A stretch of 64,000 bases of DNA. It comes from JAHBNG01 sp039028975. GTDB lineage: Bacteria > Chloroflexota > Anaerolineae > Caldilineales > Caldilineaceae. A model generated the notes under the pieces. That model made no database searches. It was not told the origin of the DNA and saw only the letters and a program-made list of their open reading frames with translations. Positions 32,492-41,380 of this stretch are shown in pieces. The stretch lies in assembly GCA_039028975.1 (NCBI GenBank), contig JBCCHB010000037.1, forward strand, positions 1 to 64,000. Direction: 5' to 3'. How positions within the stretch are numbered: the stretch's first letter is position 1; the number at the start of each line of letters is the position of its first letter. The translations under genes were made by a program, and so were the position numbers.

Positions 32492-35054
32492 TTGCGGAAC
32501 TGCCAAAAAACTTATGAATTCTATGTCCCATACCACCCACAGATGCCTAGCTGATCAAAACCATTATAGGACTAATGGGACGGGAGATCCTCTAGGTTAT
32601 CCTGATCTCAACCAGGGGCCATTGCCAGATACACTGATTCTGTCTCAGAATGAAGTTGTCAAGCAGTGGGCACCTCATGCCTGGCCATCGAATAGAGCAG
32701 GTAGGACCGTACCTGCAACGGTACCCATTGGCGACAAGTCTAACGACAGAATTGGCGACAGACCTGATAACAAACCTGCCGAATCGAACCCAGATGTACC
32801 TCAACAAGTTGATAGCTCTGCTGGGGATGATATAGATGAAGCAGGAAATGAATCTACCAAGCAAGCCAATGAAGCCACTCAATATCTCCAACTCTTATTA
32901 GAGGAAGGACCAACCGATGGCGAGCTCTTGTCCAACCTTAAAGAGGCATTGGGTAGCTACATCCGACGAGCCGAACCAGAGATCATATTGAATGGTTCGT
33001 CATCCATGTCTGATCAAGTCTTAATTATTCTTAACGGTATGGTTACGGTGCAAGCAGAATCTGGCACAATAGTAACCCAGCTAGGGCCAGGGGAACCCAT
33101 TGGTGCCCTGGAATTGTGGACTGGATGTCAGTGGCCACTTCTGATAAAAACGCAAACCGAATGCGAGTATATTGTTTTTCCGATTGATGATTTTCGCAGT
33201 ATGCTTCGCCAATGCGAGGCGTTGCGACGTGTAACGGGGACCAGCGTCACCATCATGATGCGCCATATACGGCTCTTTGATGTGTTAAAGGCAATTCTAG
33301 GCCAGGTTCCAGACGATTTATTAGCGCTCATGCAACGAAAGGCTCAATGGCACCACTTGAACAGCGGCGAGATTCTCTTTGCTCAGGATGATTATGTGGA
33401 GAGCCTCTTCCTTGTGATTAGCGGCCGACTGCATCAGACTTACATAGGGGTAGATGGTAACCAGCTTGAAGTCGGCCACATTGAATCTGGCGAAGTCATC
33501 GGCACATTCTTTGAACCCATCCAGGCTCCGATCAAGAGCATGGCCGTCCGCGAAACTACGATGCTTGAATTCCCCGCGGAATTGCGGCAAGAGCTATGGG
33601 AGAAATTCCCTTTACTAGTTATGCCTTTTTTGCAATCCATCATAAGCCGTGAGCGCAATATCTTAAATGCACTAGATAAACGCACCGAACCACCTGCCAC
33701 ACTTGCCATCATTCCAGCCACGGGAGACACAGATCTGCTCGGGTTTGTCTATGATCTTTCCTTGGCCATGGCTCGGTTTGGCTCGGTGCGCCCCTTAACC
33801 CGCGAAGATGTTGATGCCAACTATGGCCAAAAACGCGTGGCGGATATTCCACGTCATCACCCTATGCACCCTCTGCTGATTGATTGGCTTCAGCAGCTTG
33901 AGTCTGCTCACGACTGGTTACTCTACGTAGGCGATGCCACTTGGTCCGAGTGGACCCAACGCTGCTTACACCAAGCCGATCGAGTATTGATTGTGGCCAA
34001 TGCATCAAATCCGCCTGAACCATCTATGACAGAGCAAGCTATCTATGAATCGGTGCAGCATGCTCAGGTGGATCTGGTCTTACTGCATGAAAAGCAAACC
34101 ACGTACCCAACCGGCACGGCCAAATGGCTGGAACTGCGCCCAATTCATACCCACTATCACGTCCGTCAACACTCTGCTGGACAGTATACACGACTGGCCC
34201 GAAGGATAACTGGTAATGCCATTGGTGTAGTACTTGCTGGAGGTGGCGCCCGAGGCTTTGCCCATATTGGTCTCTTACAGGCTATGGAAAAGTACGGTAT
34301 TCCCTATGATTACGTAGGCGGCACAAGTATGGGGGCACTGATTGGCGGTGCCTTTGCTATGGGCTGGAATTCAACATATGTACTCGAACAAGCGGCTCAA
34401 TTCGGCAACCGCAAGGCCCTTTTTGATTATACGTTGCCTTTGGTTTCTCTCTTCGAGTCGGATAAAATAACCGAGGTCATGCAAAAGCAATTTGGCAATC
34501 ACTGCATTGAAGATTTGTGGTATCCCTATTTTGCCGTCTCGACTGACCTAACGGCTGGTTCCATGATGCTCCATGATCGAGGGCCGCTTTGGCTTGCTGT
34601 AAGGGCCAGCCTCTCAATCCCAGCTGTCTTTACCCCAGTTGTTAATGAAGACGGGCACTTGCTTGTTGACGGTGGGGTCATGAATAATTTCCCCGTTGAT
34701 ATTATGCGACAACGAGTTGAAGGAGGACGCATAATTGGGGTCAATTTACATTCCCATGAAGAGGAAGAGGAAGACTACAGAACCGATCTGAGCATATCTG
34801 GTTGGAAGCTATTGAGGAGCCATCTAAATCCGGTTCAGAATCCGCCAAAAGTTCCGAATATGGGGCAAGTGCTGGTTCGTTCCATGATGGTGAACAATCA
34901 GCAGGCTATGAAGCGGGCAGAGCACATGTGTGATCTGCTGTTAAATCCAGATGTGAACTCTTTTGGCCTACTTCAATTTGATCGATATGCGGAGATTGTA
35001 GATGTAGGCTATGAAGCGGCAGTTCGCAGTGACCTCTCGTCTATCTATCGATAG
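32481..35054 (+). CDS. Patatin-like phospholipase with cyclic-nucleotide-binding domains (NTE family)
   Basis: An up to 857-residue protein of the neuropathy-target-esterase type. After a variable, disordered N-terminus it has two cNMP-binding-like domains (about 150-260 and 275-385), a central domain with an ATPase-like remnant (about 400-560), then the patatin domain: oxyanion loop AGGGARGFAHIG, nucleophile GTSMG and catalytic Asp in DGGVMNNFPVD. It should hydrolyse phospholipids at the membrane under cNMP or similar control. The start is uncertain: 32481 lies in an inverted repeat, and ATG 32514 or 32523 may be used. Confidence 0.88.
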   Translation: MCDFCGTAKKLMNSMSHTTHRCLADQNHYRTNGTGDPLGYPDLNQGPLPDTLILSQNEVVKQWAPHAWPSNRAGRTVPATVPIGDKSNDRIGDRPDNKPAESNPDVPQQVDSSAGDDIDEAGNESTKQANEATQYLQLLLEEGPTDGELLSNLKEALGSYIRRAEPEIILNGSSSMSDQVLIILNGMVTVQAESGTIVTQLGPGEPIGALELWTGCQWPLLIKTQTECEYIVFPIDDFRSMLRQCEALRRVTGTSVTIMMRHIRLFDVLKAILGQVPDDLLALMQRKAQWHHLNSGEILFAQDDYVESLFLVISGRLHQTYIGVDGNQLEVGHIESGEVIGTFFEPIQAPIKSMAVRETTMLEFPAELRQELWEKFPLLVMPFLQSIISRERNILNALDKRTEPPATLAIIPATGDTDLLGFVYDLSLAMARFGSVRPLTREDVDANYGQKRVADIPRHHPMHPLLIDWLQQLESAHDWLLYVGDATWSEWTQRCLHQADRVLIVANASNPPEPSMTEQAIYESVQHAQVDLVLLHEKQTTYPTGTAKWLELRPIHTHYHVRQHSAGQYTRLARRITGNAIGVVLAGGGARGFAHIGLLQAMEKYGIPYDYVGGTSMGALIGGAFAMGWNSTYVLEQAAQFGNRKALFDYTLPLVSLFESDKITEVMQKQFGNHCIEDLWYPYFAVSTDLTAGSMMLHDRGPLWLAVRASLSIPAVFTPVVNEDGHLLVDGGVMNNFPVDIMRQRVEGGRIIGVNLHSHEEEEEDYRTDLSISGWKLLRSHLNPVQNPPKVPNMGQVLVRSMMVNNQQAMKRAEHMCDLLLNPDVNSFGLLQFDRYAEIVDVGYEAAVRSDLSSIYR

Positions 35055-35381
35055 AGTCGAAATCCCTCCATAAATTTCTCCGCTATCTCAAACGAGATAG
35101 CTCAAAGAGAGTAGCTCGAAGATCGTACGCCCAAACCCCGTCCAGTTTGTAGTTCTTCCGGTAAATCCACGTATAGGCTACCTTGACCATCATTCTCAAC
35201 GTCTGGCTCAATGGAATCTCTTGAGTCTCAAGAAATTCTGCTGCAAGGCAGGTTTTCATTGTCGCAAATTGTCAAATTGCCACACTCAACAAGCTGCAAA
35301 CCAACCTATTTCGCCTATTTGCACTTGATTCGTATTTTGTTTGCACTAGCACTCTACAATAGAGTACAGCCATACTTATCT

Positions 35382-35470
35382 CGATTTGAAAACGGTCGTT
35401 TCCCCTGCGCTGCTAGAAAGAGTAAACGTCTGTCTTCAAATCGAGCACACTCTTAGCAGAGCGCAGGGGT
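35382..35470. repeat. Nested inverted repeats in a gene-free gap
   Basis: Two sets of interlocking arms: CTCGATTTGAA with TTCAAATCGAG, and CCCCTGCGCTGCTAGAAAGA with its near-complement at about 35449-35469 (core CTCTTAGCAGAGCGCAGGGG). The gap 35055-35547 otherwise holds nothing recognisable. Alternative pairings are mutually exclusive, which resembles an attenuator or a degraded foldback element. Confidence 0.5.
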
Positions 35471-35547
35471 ATCCGGCATTTTAAAATGTGGTTCACTTCA
35501 CATCTGAGTATGTTTGCTGCTCGTGTTGGGATCTTTGAGTATCGTTC

Positions 35548-35925
35548 ATGAGTCGAAAGAAAAGCCAAAATCGAGAGAATATCATGACGAGCCCCGTTGG
35601 AAATTCCCATGAGCCGAGTGAGGGAATTCAGCCAAGGAAAGAAAGCGTAGAGAGAGACTATCGTGCATATATATTACGTTGCTGGTCCGAGCAATATGAC
35701 GATTCGCCGATTTGGCGCTTTAGTCTGGAAGAAATTCCTAGCGGACAACGTATGGGCTTTTCAAACCTCACGGCTGTTGCAGATTTTTTACGTAAGCAGA
35801 TAGAAAATAAGGGGGAACAGACCATGATTGACAAACGCAGCCCAATGATCACAATGCTGCTTGTTATATTACCGTATGTGCTGTTATTGACTCTTGCTAC
35901 TCTGTTGATGAATGTAGGTGGATAA
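35548..35925 (+). CDS. Small membrane protein, unknown family
   Basis: A 125-residue protein. The soluble part (about 40-85, YRAYILRCWSEQYDDSPIWR) resembles small conserved proteins of Chloroflexota. A C-terminal hydrophobic segment (ITMLLVILPYVLLLTLATLL) should insert in the membrane as a tail anchor. ATG 35584 is another possible start. Function unknown. Confidence 0.6.
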   Translation: MSRKKSQNRENIMTSPVGNSHEPSEGIQPRKESVERDYRAYILRCWSEQYDDSPIWRFSLEEIPSGQRMGFSNLTAVADFLRKQIENKGEQTMIDKRSPMITMLLVILPYVLLLTLATLLMNVGG

Positions 35926-35994
35926 TGGAATCTATACTGATCGTAATCAAAGCTGGTGATGACGACTGCTGGTAATTTTTCACGTCACTACAGG

Positions 35995-36089
35995 TATACT
36001 TCGTCAGAAGAGTCTTGTCCCGACTCTTGTCCAATCTGTTTTGGATGATTCCAAAGTGGGAGGACAGAATTTTTCTGGCGATCTATATA
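35995..36089 (+). repeat. Dispersed palindromic element, family A (intact copy)
   Basis: A compact 95-bp copy: TATACTTCGTCAGAAGAGTC at the left end and its inverted partner AATTTTTCTGGCGATCTATA at the right end. No coding capacity. It stands 24 bp before the long palindrome at 36114-36166. Confidence 0.75.
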
Positions 36090-36113
36090 AACTCAATTTC
36101 ACAGATGCAAAGT

Positions 36114-36166
36114 CTCCATAACGAGTAACGCCCATGTGCTGCACATGGGCGTTACTCGTTATGGAG
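36114..36166. repeat. 53-nt near-perfect palindrome
   Basis: Two 26-nt arms (36114-36139 and 36141-36166) are exact reverse complements around a single central T. The core reads CCCATGTGCTGCACATGGG. No T run follows on either side. Such palindromes form cruciforms or very stable hairpins and are normally unstable in replication. Confidence 0.9.
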
Positions 36167-36487
36167 GATCCAACAGATTCAAAAACAGACGTAAGATCCT
36201 CTACACTCAGCACTTCTGAATGTCATAAGGGGAGATGGGCATAGTATGCTTTATCTCCATCGCAGCGTACCCTCAACTGCATAGACGATCCAATCAACTT
36301 GCAATTCAACTACCTGTTCATAGTCTCCACATTGGCGGCGAATTGGTTTCATGTTGCCTCCTACCATCTTTGTTATGCTCTTCCTGTAGATATGTTTTTG
36401 CCGGGGAACATTGGGAGAACGACTTGTAGGTAGATGCCTATGCGCCCCAACTCGATTGGTGACTATCTAAAGTAAGGAGACATTAAC

Positions 36488-36766
36488 ATGCAACATCAGA
36501 AACTAACAGACCTTTTAACGAGCGCAGGTAGTGCCCATCATACCTACGAACAGACTGAGCTTAGGGGAGTCTATGATCAGGAATGGGCAAGTTGGTATGC
36601 GAACCACATTATTGATCACGGCCTCCATGATTTGGTAGGGCAGTCCATTCGTACCGAGGAATTGGGTCCACTAATGTCGCAGATTAGCGAACTCCACCAA
36701 CAGTCGGAGCAATCTGAGGACTGGGCAGAGTTTACGGCTACCAAGTTATTAGAACACTTTCAATAG
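36488..36766 (+). CDS. Small conserved hypothetical protein
   Basis: A 92-residue acidic, mostly helical protein with a good ribosome binding site (AAGGAG, 9 nt before the ATG). Features: VYDQEWASWYANHIIDHGLH and a Glu/Gln-rich C-terminus. Its codon use looks like its neighbours. Similar short proteins seem to occur in related genomes, but I know of no function. Confidence 0.65.
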   Translation: MQHQKLTDLLTSAGSAHHTYEQTELRGVYDQEWASWYANHIIDHGLHDLVGQSIRTEELGPLMSQISELHQQSEQSEDWAEFTATKLLEHFQ

Positions 36767-36825
36767 CGATACTCCCAGACTCTGTTATTATCATGATCCA
36801 GCAGCTTATTGTAATTGTAGTCGTT

Positions 36826-36920
36826 CAGCCCCCTGAGCCTGTCGAAGGGGAGATCCGGCTTCGACAGGCTCAGCCTACACGGGGAGATCCGGCTTCGACA
36901 GGCTCAGCCTACACGGGGAG
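36826..36920. repeat. Tandem 34-bp repeat built on a CTTCGACAGGCTCAG unit
   Basis: Two exact 34-bp units (36847-36880 and 36881-36914) plus the start of a third, preceded by an inverted copy (CCCTGAGCCTGTCGAAGGGG at about 36831-36850, with CCCC before). The CTTCGACAGGCTCAG word is a widespread bacterial intergenic repeat; a related unit is at 7272-7292. Confidence 0.85.
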
Positions 36921-37043
36921 TGACGGTTACGTTGTTGTAGTAAGGAGGAAAAATTATGTAAATTCTGACTCCTATCAAATTACTTGGATTGTAGGATGTT
37001 AATTGAAACATTTTATACTCAGAGCCGAACGAGAGGATAACAC

Positions 37044-37763
37044 ATGACAGAATCTACCAAGACAGACTGGGACTACTCAAACCTAAGCGCGTTATTTATC
37101 AACACGTCCTTGAAAGCGTCAACAGAACCTTCTAACACGGATGGCATTATCTCTATCTCGCGCCAGATTTTTGAAAAGCAGGGGGTGAGTACGGAGGTGA
37201 TCCGAGCTGCGGATTTCAACATTGCACCAGGCGTTCAGCCTGATATGCGAGAGCACGGCTGGGAGACTGATGAGTGGCCAGCCATCTACGAAAAGGTGGA
37301 AGCGGCTGATATTCTGGTTCTCTGCTCGCCCATTTGGCTGGGCCAGGCATCCTCGATTTGCCAGCGGGTAATCGAACGGCTCTACGCCCATTCTGGCCTA
37401 CTGAATGAATATGGCCAATATGTTTATTATGGGAAAGCAGGGGGGTGTCTAATCACGGGCAACGAAGATGGCATCAAACACTGCTCAATGGGCATGCTTT
37501 ACTCACTCCAACACTTGGGTTATACAATCCCTCCACAAGCTGATGCCGGATGGATCGGGGAAGCAGGACCAGGGCCGTCTTATATGGATGAAGAGGGGGG
37601 TGGACTGGATAATGATTTTACCAATCGCAACACAACCTTTATGACCTGGAACCTTATGCACCTGGCGAGCATGTTAAAAGAAGCTGGCGGTATTCCCCAA
37701 TATGGCAACCAACTCTCTCGTTGGCGCGAGGGAGAACGTTTTGGGTACGAGCGTCCACAATAG
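37044..37763 (+). CDS. NAD(P)H-dependent FMN reductase/flavodoxin-fold protein
   Basis: A 239-residue flavin oxidoreductase. The FMN phosphate loop region is LFINTSLKASTEPSNTDGII and the flavin-ring loop is LVLCSPIWLGQASSICQRVI. The C-terminal part has a Trp- and Gly-rich loop (GWIGEAGPGPSYMD). It could reduce quinones or nitro compounds with NAD(P)H. It is followed by a second gene of the same superfamily. Confidence 0.82.
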   Translation: MTESTKTDWDYSNLSALFINTSLKASTEPSNTDGIISISRQIFEKQGVSTEVIRAADFNIAPGVQPDMREHGWETDEWPAIYEKVEAADILVLCSPIWLGQASSICQRVIERLYAHSGLLNEYGQYVYYGKAGGCLITGNEDGIKHCSMGMLYSLQHLGYTIPPQADAGWIGEAGPGPSYMDEEGGGLDNDFTNRNTTFMTWNLMHLASMLKEAGGIPQYGNQLSRWREGERFGYERPQ

Positions 37764-37773
37764 TTGAATTCGA

Positions 37774-37814
37774 GGGATTGGGTAGTGGTTACCTGTTAGC
37801 CACTACCCAATCCC
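37774..37814 (+). promoter_or_regulatory. 15-bp hairpin between the two flavin reductase genes
   Basis: GGGATTGGGTAGTGG (37774-37788) pairs perfectly with 37800-37814, 11-nt loop. It ends 3 nt before the next ATG and so covers the place where a ribosome binding site would be. It may block translation of the second gene or act as a terminator without T run. Confidence 0.6.
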
Positions 37815-37817
37815 ACA

Positions 37818-38348
37818 ATGAAGGTTAAGAGTAAACTGATGCTTCTCATCAATACAAGCCTCAAAGCGCAGAATAATACCGAGCAAGTCATTCAACAAGT
37901 GGCTACCTATTTTTATGAAAGTGGTAGAGCATACCAGTTTGCTCATCTAACGCCATTTCCACTCTTTACTGGCGAATACATTACAGAGATTTCACAAGCT
38001 GCTGACGAAGCCGCTCCTCTTTTGAGCACTCTAGCAACCGAGTCAGATCACCTCTACTTTGTGCCGACTTATTACAAGATGATGCCAGGTGCCTTTAAGA
38101 ATTTTCTTGACATCACACGCATTGCCACCCTATACCATGGAAAGCGTATTGGGATTGTTGCTACGAATGCAAAAAATCAGGACTATGGTGCCCGACAATT
38201 CCTCCAAACATTGCTTGGGCTGCTAGAGTTTCATATGGCAGTAAGTGTATTCGTACCTCAAATCTTGATTTTGGATCCAGAACAGATCGATATACAAGCA
38301 CTCCGGCAGTATGTTGAATACTTTGAATCCTTTCCCATACCGGGGTGA
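37818..38348 (+). CDS. NAD(P)H-dependent FMN reductase family protein
   Basis: A 176-residue flavodoxin-like protein: LMLLINTSLKAQNNTEQVIQ at the phosphate loop and FVPTYYKMMPGAFKNFLDIT at the flavin loop. Shorter and distinct from the preceding paralog. ATG 37839 would start just before the first strand and is an alternative. The upstream hairpin suggests reduced or controlled translation. Confidence 0.75.
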   Translation: MKVKSKLMLLINTSLKAQNNTEQVIQQVATYFYESGRAYQFAHLTPFPLFTGEYITEISQAADEAAPLLSTLATESDHLYFVPTYYKMMPGAFKNFLDITRIATLYHGKRIGIVATNAKNQDYGARQFLQTLLGLLEFHMAVSVFVPQILILDPEQIDIQALRQYVEYFESFPIPG

Positions 38349-38441
38349 TGCGATTGTTGCAAATCAATCCACTCCACAAGTCAGCCTATCGTCATCTAAT
38401 TCGTCTCCATGCCCCACTATTTATTGGGTGTCAATCACTTC

Positions 38442-38476
38442 TATACTGCGGTCGTTTTGAAACGGAGCTGAGCATA
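38442..38476. repeat. 35-bp palindromic repeat, family B (copy 3)
   Basis: TATACTGCGGTCGTTTTG ... AAACGGAGCTGAGCATA, two differences from the copies at 13006 and 19924. It lies 153 bp before the lipoprotein start. Confidence 0.78.
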
Positions 38477-38629
38477 ATGAGGGGAATTTGTGCTCGCCGA
38501 ACAGATCCTGACGAAGACTCTTAGAGTAAGAGATCCATCTATTTGAATATTGCAACAAAATCAATTGATTATTCTGCTATGATCAAATTGCGATATTCAC
38601 GTTCGTTCTTTTATCTCCTAGGAGTTGTC

Positions 38630-39853
38630 ATGAAATTTAAATATTCTCAGTTTTTGGTTCTACTTCTTTTTCTTGTACCCATGCTTGCTTGTAGCACGCT
38701 ATTTAGCAGCGGGAGCAACACCCAGAATTCATCTCAGGATTCACTTCAAGATTCACCATCAACTGCAACACCTATTCCAAATACTTCTCTAGCTGTACCA
38801 GCAGCAGATTCGGACAATGGCTCAAACCCTACTCAAGGTGTGACCACAAACGACCAGCAAGATAGCAATTCAAGCGGTTCTACAGCGACATCCATTCAGC
38901 CCATACTGGCCATCAATAGCGATGCTCTGCCTTTCCAGACCTATGCCATACAAATGTCCTTTACGGCTACCGGTGGAGAGAGCGTTGCCTCTATGCAGAT
39001 GACCAGCCAAAGGGACATTCCCAATCAGGCTATTTCCTATCAAGTAAGCATTAGCGGCGTGCCAGATGCAGATGAGTTTGGTGGTGGGAATATGACCTTT
39101 GTCGTGATAGAGGGTACGGCCTACATGCCATTCGATGGTCAATGTATGGCGATTGCAACAGGGGAGAACCCGCTGAATCAGTTTTTGAATGGCAACAGTG
39201 AGTTTCTGGATGATGAGACATTACAAGTTGTATTTCAAGGGGACGAAATGCTACTTGGCGTTCCAGTTAAAGTCTATGCTGTAACGGGTTTCGACGACGC
39301 CGAGATCAGTGGAGCCAATGGCACGATCTATGTCTACACCGCATCTAATGGTGGGGAAATCGTTCTCAAGGCCGAAATGACGGCAATCAGTACGACCAAT
39401 CCACTTACTGATGCACCTCAATCCACAAATCTAGCTTATACATTCGATGTTACCGATCCAGATCAGCCGGTCAACATTAGTATACCTGATGGCTGTGAGA
39501 ACGCCCTACAGATGCCGAACCTGGGTATGCCATCAGCGAACGCTTCAGATAGCGGTAGCAGTTCGGGACAAAGCGACACTTCTTTCCCAACCTACCCCGG
39601 CTCGAGTATGGTTGCCAATGTTGCAGGTATTCAGACATTTATGATTCCGCAGAGCGCCATCGATGCTGCCCAAATCAGTCCCCGCGATTTCTTTGTTCAG
39701 ACGTTTACCGACCTGGGGTATACCCTTGGTCAGGAGCTAGAAGCTGGACCATCCACAAACCTTACGTTTCAAGGTGGTGATAGTGGGAATATCCAATTAA
39801 CTCTTGCGGCGGAAGGTGACGGCGTCAACGCAACGCTAATGGCGCTGCCGTAG
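38630..39853 (+). CDS. Lipoprotein of unknown function
   Basis: A 407-residue exported lipoprotein: signal peptide and lipobox in KYSQFLVLLLFLVPMLACS, then a Ser/Thr/Gln-rich low-complexity stretch (about 25-90), then a beta-rich domain with a LolA/LppX-like look (SFTATGGESVASMQMTSQ) and a C-terminal domain. Start 38630 is clear because AGGAG lies 5 nt upstream; the longer frame from 38543 has no such site. Its role may be in lipid carriage or binding, but this is a guess from general pattern. Confidence 0.75.
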   Translation: MKFKYSQFLVLLLFLVPMLACSTLFSSGSNTQNSSQDSLQDSPSTATPIPNTSLAVPAADSDNGSNPTQGVTTNDQQDSNSSGSTATSIQPILAINSDALPFQTYAIQMSFTATGGESVASMQMTSQRDIPNQAISYQVSISGVPDADEFGGGNMTFVVIEGTAYMPFDGQCMAIATGENPLNQFLNGNSEFLDDETLQVVFQGDEMLLGVPVKVYAVTGFDDAEISGANGTIYVYTASNGGEIVLKAEMTAISTTNPLTDAPQSTNLAYTFDVTDPDQPVNISIPDGCENALQMPNLGMPSANASDSGSSSGQSDTSFPTYPGSSMVANVAGIQTFMIPQSAIDAAQISPRDFFVQTFTDLGYTLGQELEAGPSTNLTFQGGDSGNIQLTLAAEGDGVNATLMALP

Positions 39854-39860
39854 AATTTAA

Positions 39861-39881
39861 CTCAGCTCCGTTTGAAAATGG
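39861..39881 (-). repeat. Half copy of family B palindrome
   Basis: CTCAGCTCCGTTTGAAAATGG is the right half of the family B repeat in reverse orientation, 8 bp after the lipoprotein stop codon. Confidence 0.5.
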
Positions 39882-39929
39882 GTGTTTGATCTCTCTGCTG
39901 ACACATAATGGACATAACCGAGATAGGAG

Positions 39930-41369
39930 TTGAAGAATGAGCCTCATTTGACTCGACTCTTGAATCCACCTATAATTTTCTATACGTTTTCTCAGAGCAT
40001 TCTTATACCCTATGCGGCATATCGGAGAATAAACAAGATCCTATCTATCTTCCTTAATTCGCGTCCTATTCCCATAAGAATTTTTCTAATCGCTGGTATC
40101 CTCAATAGCCTATTCATTGCCTGTTCATCTACTCAATCAAGCCCGCAAGACGTTAAGGCTACCGTAACTGAATTGGACTTTCTTATCTCCGGGGACCCAG
40201 CAGACGAGCAGGCTTACCGCAGCTTAATCGATGCGTTTTCGATTGCCCATCCCACCATCCAAGTCAATCTCATTAATATTCCCAGCCAGAGCGACTTTCG
40301 CAAACGCCTTACCGCCGATTTTGCTGCCGGTAACCCGCCTGATATCTTTCTGATTAACTACCGCCGCTACGGACCATTCGTATCCAAGAATGTTATTGAG
40401 CCACTCACACCCTATCTGAACCAAAGTGTGGACATCAACCCTAATGACTACTATCCACAAGCATTGGCAGCTTTTACCTGGCTAAGTCAACAGGGGCTAA
40501 AGCAGCAAATGTGCATGCCCCAAAATATGTCTAGCCCAGTTATCTACTACAATCTGGATCTATTTGACCAGTTCAATCTCGACTATCCCACCGTAGATTG
40601 GCAGTTGGCTGACTTTGTGGAGACGGCTCGAACGTTGACCCAGGATACGGATGGTGATGGACGGGTTGATATCTATGGTTTTGGAACAGAGGCAACCATC
40701 ACACGAGTTGCGCCTTTTATCTGGATGAACGGTGGCACCATTGTAGACGATCCTGTTATCCCAAATCGCTTAACTTTGGACTCACCCCAGAGCAAGGAGG
40801 CGTTGGATTGGTATGTAGGACTGCAAACCAAAGAGCAGGTGATCCCAGATGCCGTAGCCGAAGAGGCTGAGAGCAGCCTGAGTCGCTTTGTAAATGGTCG
40901 GCTGGGTATGATTATGGAGAGCCGCCGGGCTACGCCTGAATTTCGTGCCATTCAAGGGTTTGAGTGGGACGTGGCGCCACTGCCCGTTGGTCGCAATCGG
41001 TTTACTGTTCTTCACTCTGACGCCTACTGTATAACCAGTGCCAGTAACCAGAAGAGAGCTGCTTGGACTTTTGTCGAGTTTGCTAATGCCTCAGATGGTC
41101 AATCTATCTTGGCCCAAACAGGCCGAACCGTACCTTCTTTGAAGGCCGTAGCCGAGTCGCCTCTATTTTTGAACCCAAGCGCCCGACCCCCCAGCAGTCA
41201 GATCTTCATAGAGGCGATTCCCCATATGCGTACCCTTCCCTTGCTGGAGACATGGAGTGATATCGAGAGCATTCTGAATAAAGAGCTGGAAAATATGTTG
41301 ATGGGGCGCGTTACGGTGGATGAAGGAATTGAAGCCGCAAACCGGCGTAGCCAAGAGTTCTTTCGGTAA
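39930..41369 (+). CDS. ABC transporter substrate-binding lipoprotein (family 1), orphan
   Basis: An about 479-residue solute-binding protein. The lipobox lies unusually far in (IRIFLIAGILNSLFIACSS, about residues 48-66). The mature part is a family 1 binding protein (LDFLISGDPADEQAYRSLID). The TTG at 39930 has AGGAG directly against it, which is too close; the best-spaced ATG (39937) is in another frame and hits a stop after four codons. Either the start is TTG 39948 or an indel has damaged the 5' end. No permease genes are adjacent. Confidence 0.75.
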   Translation: MKNEPHLTRLLNPPIIFYTFSQSILIPYAAYRRINKILSIFLNSRPIPIRIFLIAGILNSLFIACSSTQSSPQDVKATVTELDFLISGDPADEQAYRSLIDAFSIAHPTIQVNLINIPSQSDFRKRLTADFAAGNPPDIFLINYRRYGPFVSKNVIEPLTPYLNQSVDINPNDYYPQALAAFTWLSQQGLKQQMCMPQNMSSPVIYYNLDLFDQFNLDYPTVDWQLADFVETARTLTQDTDGDGRVDIYGFGTEATITRVAPFIWMNGGTIVDDPVIPNRLTLDSPQSKEALDWYVGLQTKEQVIPDAVAEEAESSLSRFVNGRLGMIMESRRATPEFRAIQGFEWDVAPLPVGRNRFTVLHSDAYCITSASNQKRAAWTFVEFANASDGQSILAQTGRTVPSLKAVAESPLFLNPSARPPSSQIFIEAIPHMRTLPLLETWSDIESILNKELENMLMGRVTVDEGIEAANRRSQEFFR

Positions 41370-41380
41370 GAGAGTAAAAT

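Noticed and set aside
36831..36920. CRISPR array
   Set aside because: Only two exact units in direct tandem without spacers; the unit is a common intergenic repeat.
36793..37002. 69-residue plus-strand reading frame
   Set aside because: It translates the tandem CTTCGACAGGCTCAG repeat and has no family match that I can see.
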